The notes beneath the pieces are model-generated. The model was given only the letters and a program-made list of their open reading frames with translations. It was not told the origin of the DNA and made no database searches. From the NCBI GenBank assembly GCA_029260675.1, contig JAJDCV010000164.1, positions 1-14,441 on the forward strand: DNA of 14,441 nt. The letters run 5' to 3'. Source of the stretch: Phycisphaeraceae bacterium. Its GTDB lineage: Bacteria; Planctomycetota; Phycisphaerae; Phycisphaerales; Phycisphaeraceae. This document shows positions 13,105 to 14,441 of this stretch, in pieces. The stretch's first letter is position 1, and each line of letters starts with the position of its first letter. A program made the translations under genes and the position numbers.

Positions 13105-14441
13105 TCAGCTTGCGGCGGCGTGGTCTTCCTGTTTGGGGTCTTTGGATTCCGCATCCTGGATCAGGCTCTGGATCGGCAGCGGCTGGGACATCTGATCGAT
13201 GACCTGGAGGATCACGCGCTCGGCCCGCTGGCGCACATTGGGGTCCGGCTCGGAGATGGACATCTCGGCCACCTCACGGGCGACTTCGGCGATCCCCATG
13301 GTCTCGACCAGCCACAAGGCCGAAGTTCGGTGCTGGGGGCGCGGGTCGGTGAGCATCCGGGACAGCGCGTGCAGGGCTTCGTCGGCACGCATCTGCATCA
13401 GGGCCTGGATCGCGTTGGCGCGGGCACGGTTGCCCTCGTTTTCGCCGGTCATCTGGCTGAGTTGATCGAGATGCCGGGTCGAATCCAGCCGGGCCAGCGC
13501 TTCCACGGCGTTGGCGCGGACGCGGTCGTCCTCGTGATCCAGCGCCGTCTCGATCACCGGGGCTGCGCGGCTGGGTTCGGCGGTGCCCAGCGCCTTGACC
13601 GCCGCGGAGACCACGTGCGGGTCGCGGTCCCGGCACAGACGCAGGATCGTGTCCTGTAGCAGCAGGCCCTGGTTCAGTTCGCCGATGATCGACAGGGCAC
13701 GCAGCTTGGTTTGGGTGTCTTGGAGGTTGAGCTTGTCCTCCAAGGCGTTGTGGAACGTGGGATCGATCTTGATCAGTGCCCGGCCGGCGCCGAGCCGTTG
13801 GGCGGGGTCCAGGCGGTGCCAGCTGTCCCATAGCCGGGAGAACGCGACCGGGACCAGGCGTTTGCCGGCGATCCGTTGAACGTCTGGGTGTGGTGAGTTG
13901 ACCAGCTGAGCCAGCACCCTGGCGGTATCGGGGTAGTGACATCGGATCAGGTGGGTCAACGCGACCCTTACGATCGGTTGCGAGGGGTCGTTGCAATAGC
14001 CGGCGATGGCGTTATGCACCGGGGCGTCCGGAGGTGACTGCTCGGCCAACGCCAGGAGCTTGCGCAGCGCCCCCAGCCGGGTCGCCGGGTCGGCTGCCTT
14101 GTTGAGTGCACCGAGCTGACGGACCTGCTGGTGCCGGTCCTGCGGCAGCTCGGTGAGCCAGGTCGCCAGCCCCCGCGCCTGCCCCGGGTCTTCTGGTTTC
14201 CTGTAGAAAACCGGGGCCGGGGTGTAGCCTCCCGCATTTTTGACCCGCTTGAGCGCATTGCGGTACCGCCTGAGCAACAGCAGGTGCCAGTTTTCCAGCG
14301 CCTGGCCGAATGCCCCGGCGTCGACAGAGAGCCGCAGCCCATCGATCGCAAACGGGTGCAGGCCCTGGATGACCAGCGCCTGGATCAGCGACCGGCGGAC
14401 GGCGCGGGTGTCCGAACGGGTCAGCAGCACACCGGTCGGGT
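13105..14441 (-). CDS. HEAT-repeat protein, 5' truncated by the window
   Basis: The C-terminal 444 residues of a helical-repeat scaffold, open at the right edge (the frame continues through PTGVLLTRSD without a stop). A GTG at 14430 could be a start but nothing favours it. The first 110 visible residues are helical and Arg-rich (WHLLLLRRYRNALKRVK), of unknown type. From about 115 on there are roughly eight to nine HEAT/PBS-lyase-like units of about 30-36 residues, clearest in DRDPHVVSAAVKALGTAEPSRAAPVIETAL and DDRVRANAVEALARL, with the later units R-x-x-A-x-x-A-L-x-x-(M/L). Such proteins bind other proteins and have no fixed enzymatic role. It ends in a charged tail (ESKDPKQEDHAAAS). It is followed by the membrane protein gene. 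Confidence 0.83.
   Translation of the reverse strand, partial: PTGVLLTRSDTRAVRRSLIQALVIQGLHPFAIDGLRLSVDAGAFGQALENWHLLLLRRYRNALKRVKNAGGYTPAPVFYRKPEDPGQARGLATWLTELPQDRHQQVRQLGALNKAADPATRLGALRKLLALAEQSPPDAPVHNAIAGYCNDPSQPIVRVALTHLIRCHYPDTARVLAQLVNSPHPDVQRIAGKRLVPVAFSRLWDSWHRLDPAQRLGAGRALIKIDPTFHNALEDKLNLQDTQTKLRALSIIGELNQGLLLQDTILRLCRDRDPHVVSAAVKALGTAEPSRAAPVIETALDHEDDRVRANAVEALARLDSTRHLDQLSQMTGENEGNRARANAIQALMQMRADEALHALSRMLTDPRPQHRTSALWLVETMGIAEVAREVAEMSISEPDPNVRQRAERVILQVIDQMSQPLPIQSLIQDAESKDPKQEDHAAAS

Noticed and set aside
12435..13154. 239-codon minus-strand frame rich in Pro, Arg and Thr
   Set aside because: Composition is that of an out-of-frame reading. The overlapping frame 12563-13048 has a proper membrane helix and ordinary composition, and the end of this frame only translates the hexamer tract.

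Overview
The window reads as ordinary chromosome of a GC-rich planctomycete, most likely Phycisphaerae-like. The evidence is a secreted protein with dockerin-type Asp/Gly repeats and a PEP-CTERM tail, a 'TGHQ / LFIHG' protein that I know only as a planctomycetal hypothetical, a transglutaminase-like protein with a signal peptide, and a long variant acyl carrier protein. The taxonomic call is inference. No rRNA, tRNA, CRISPR array, transposase or phage gene was seen.

Layout, plus strand first. Positions 1-456 hold the 3' part of an SGNH/GDSL hydrolase. A likely promoter (490-518) then leads to the dockerin/PEP-CTERM protein (572-1588) and rsmA (1620-2501). A family 2 glycosyltransferase (2563-3306), a conserved protein of unknown function (3303-4715) and a secreted transglutaminase-like protein (4712-6256) follow. 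The last three are joined by two ATGA overlaps and should be translationally coupled. After a GC-rich, hairpin-filled gap come larB (6617-7417) and nnrD (7410-8273), which overlap, and then a small AT-richer Cys-rich protein (8307-8594).

From 8629 to 11212 genes lie on the minus strand. Read 5' to 3' they are a FabZ-like dehydratase, an enlarged acyl carrier protein, a second FabZ-like dehydratase and a WYL-domain regulator. The first three look like part of a fatty-acyl or polyketide-type pathway whose ketosynthase is not in the window. Divergent to them is a class IV aminotransferase resembling D-alanine transaminase (11469-12335, plus). The right end carries two minus-strand genes, a truncated HEAT-repeat protein (to 14441) and a single-pass membrane protein (12563-13048), ending at a convincing terminator hairpin (12421-12452).

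The most unusual signal is a dispersed family of short tandem heptamer arrays rich in CCC/GGG. One (1989-2023) lies in frame inside rsmA and adds a Pro-rich loop. Two others are inverted arrays: one fills the gap between the acyl carrier protein and the downstream dehydratase (10332-10402), the other fills the leader of the aminotransferase (11353-11463). Both run almost up to a start codon and leave no ordinary Shine-Dalgarno sequence. They resemble in style the heptamer STRR repeats known from cyanobacteria, but with different units. A hexamer-periodic tract (12461-12550) sits near the right end. These arrays are the best candidate here for something undescribed.
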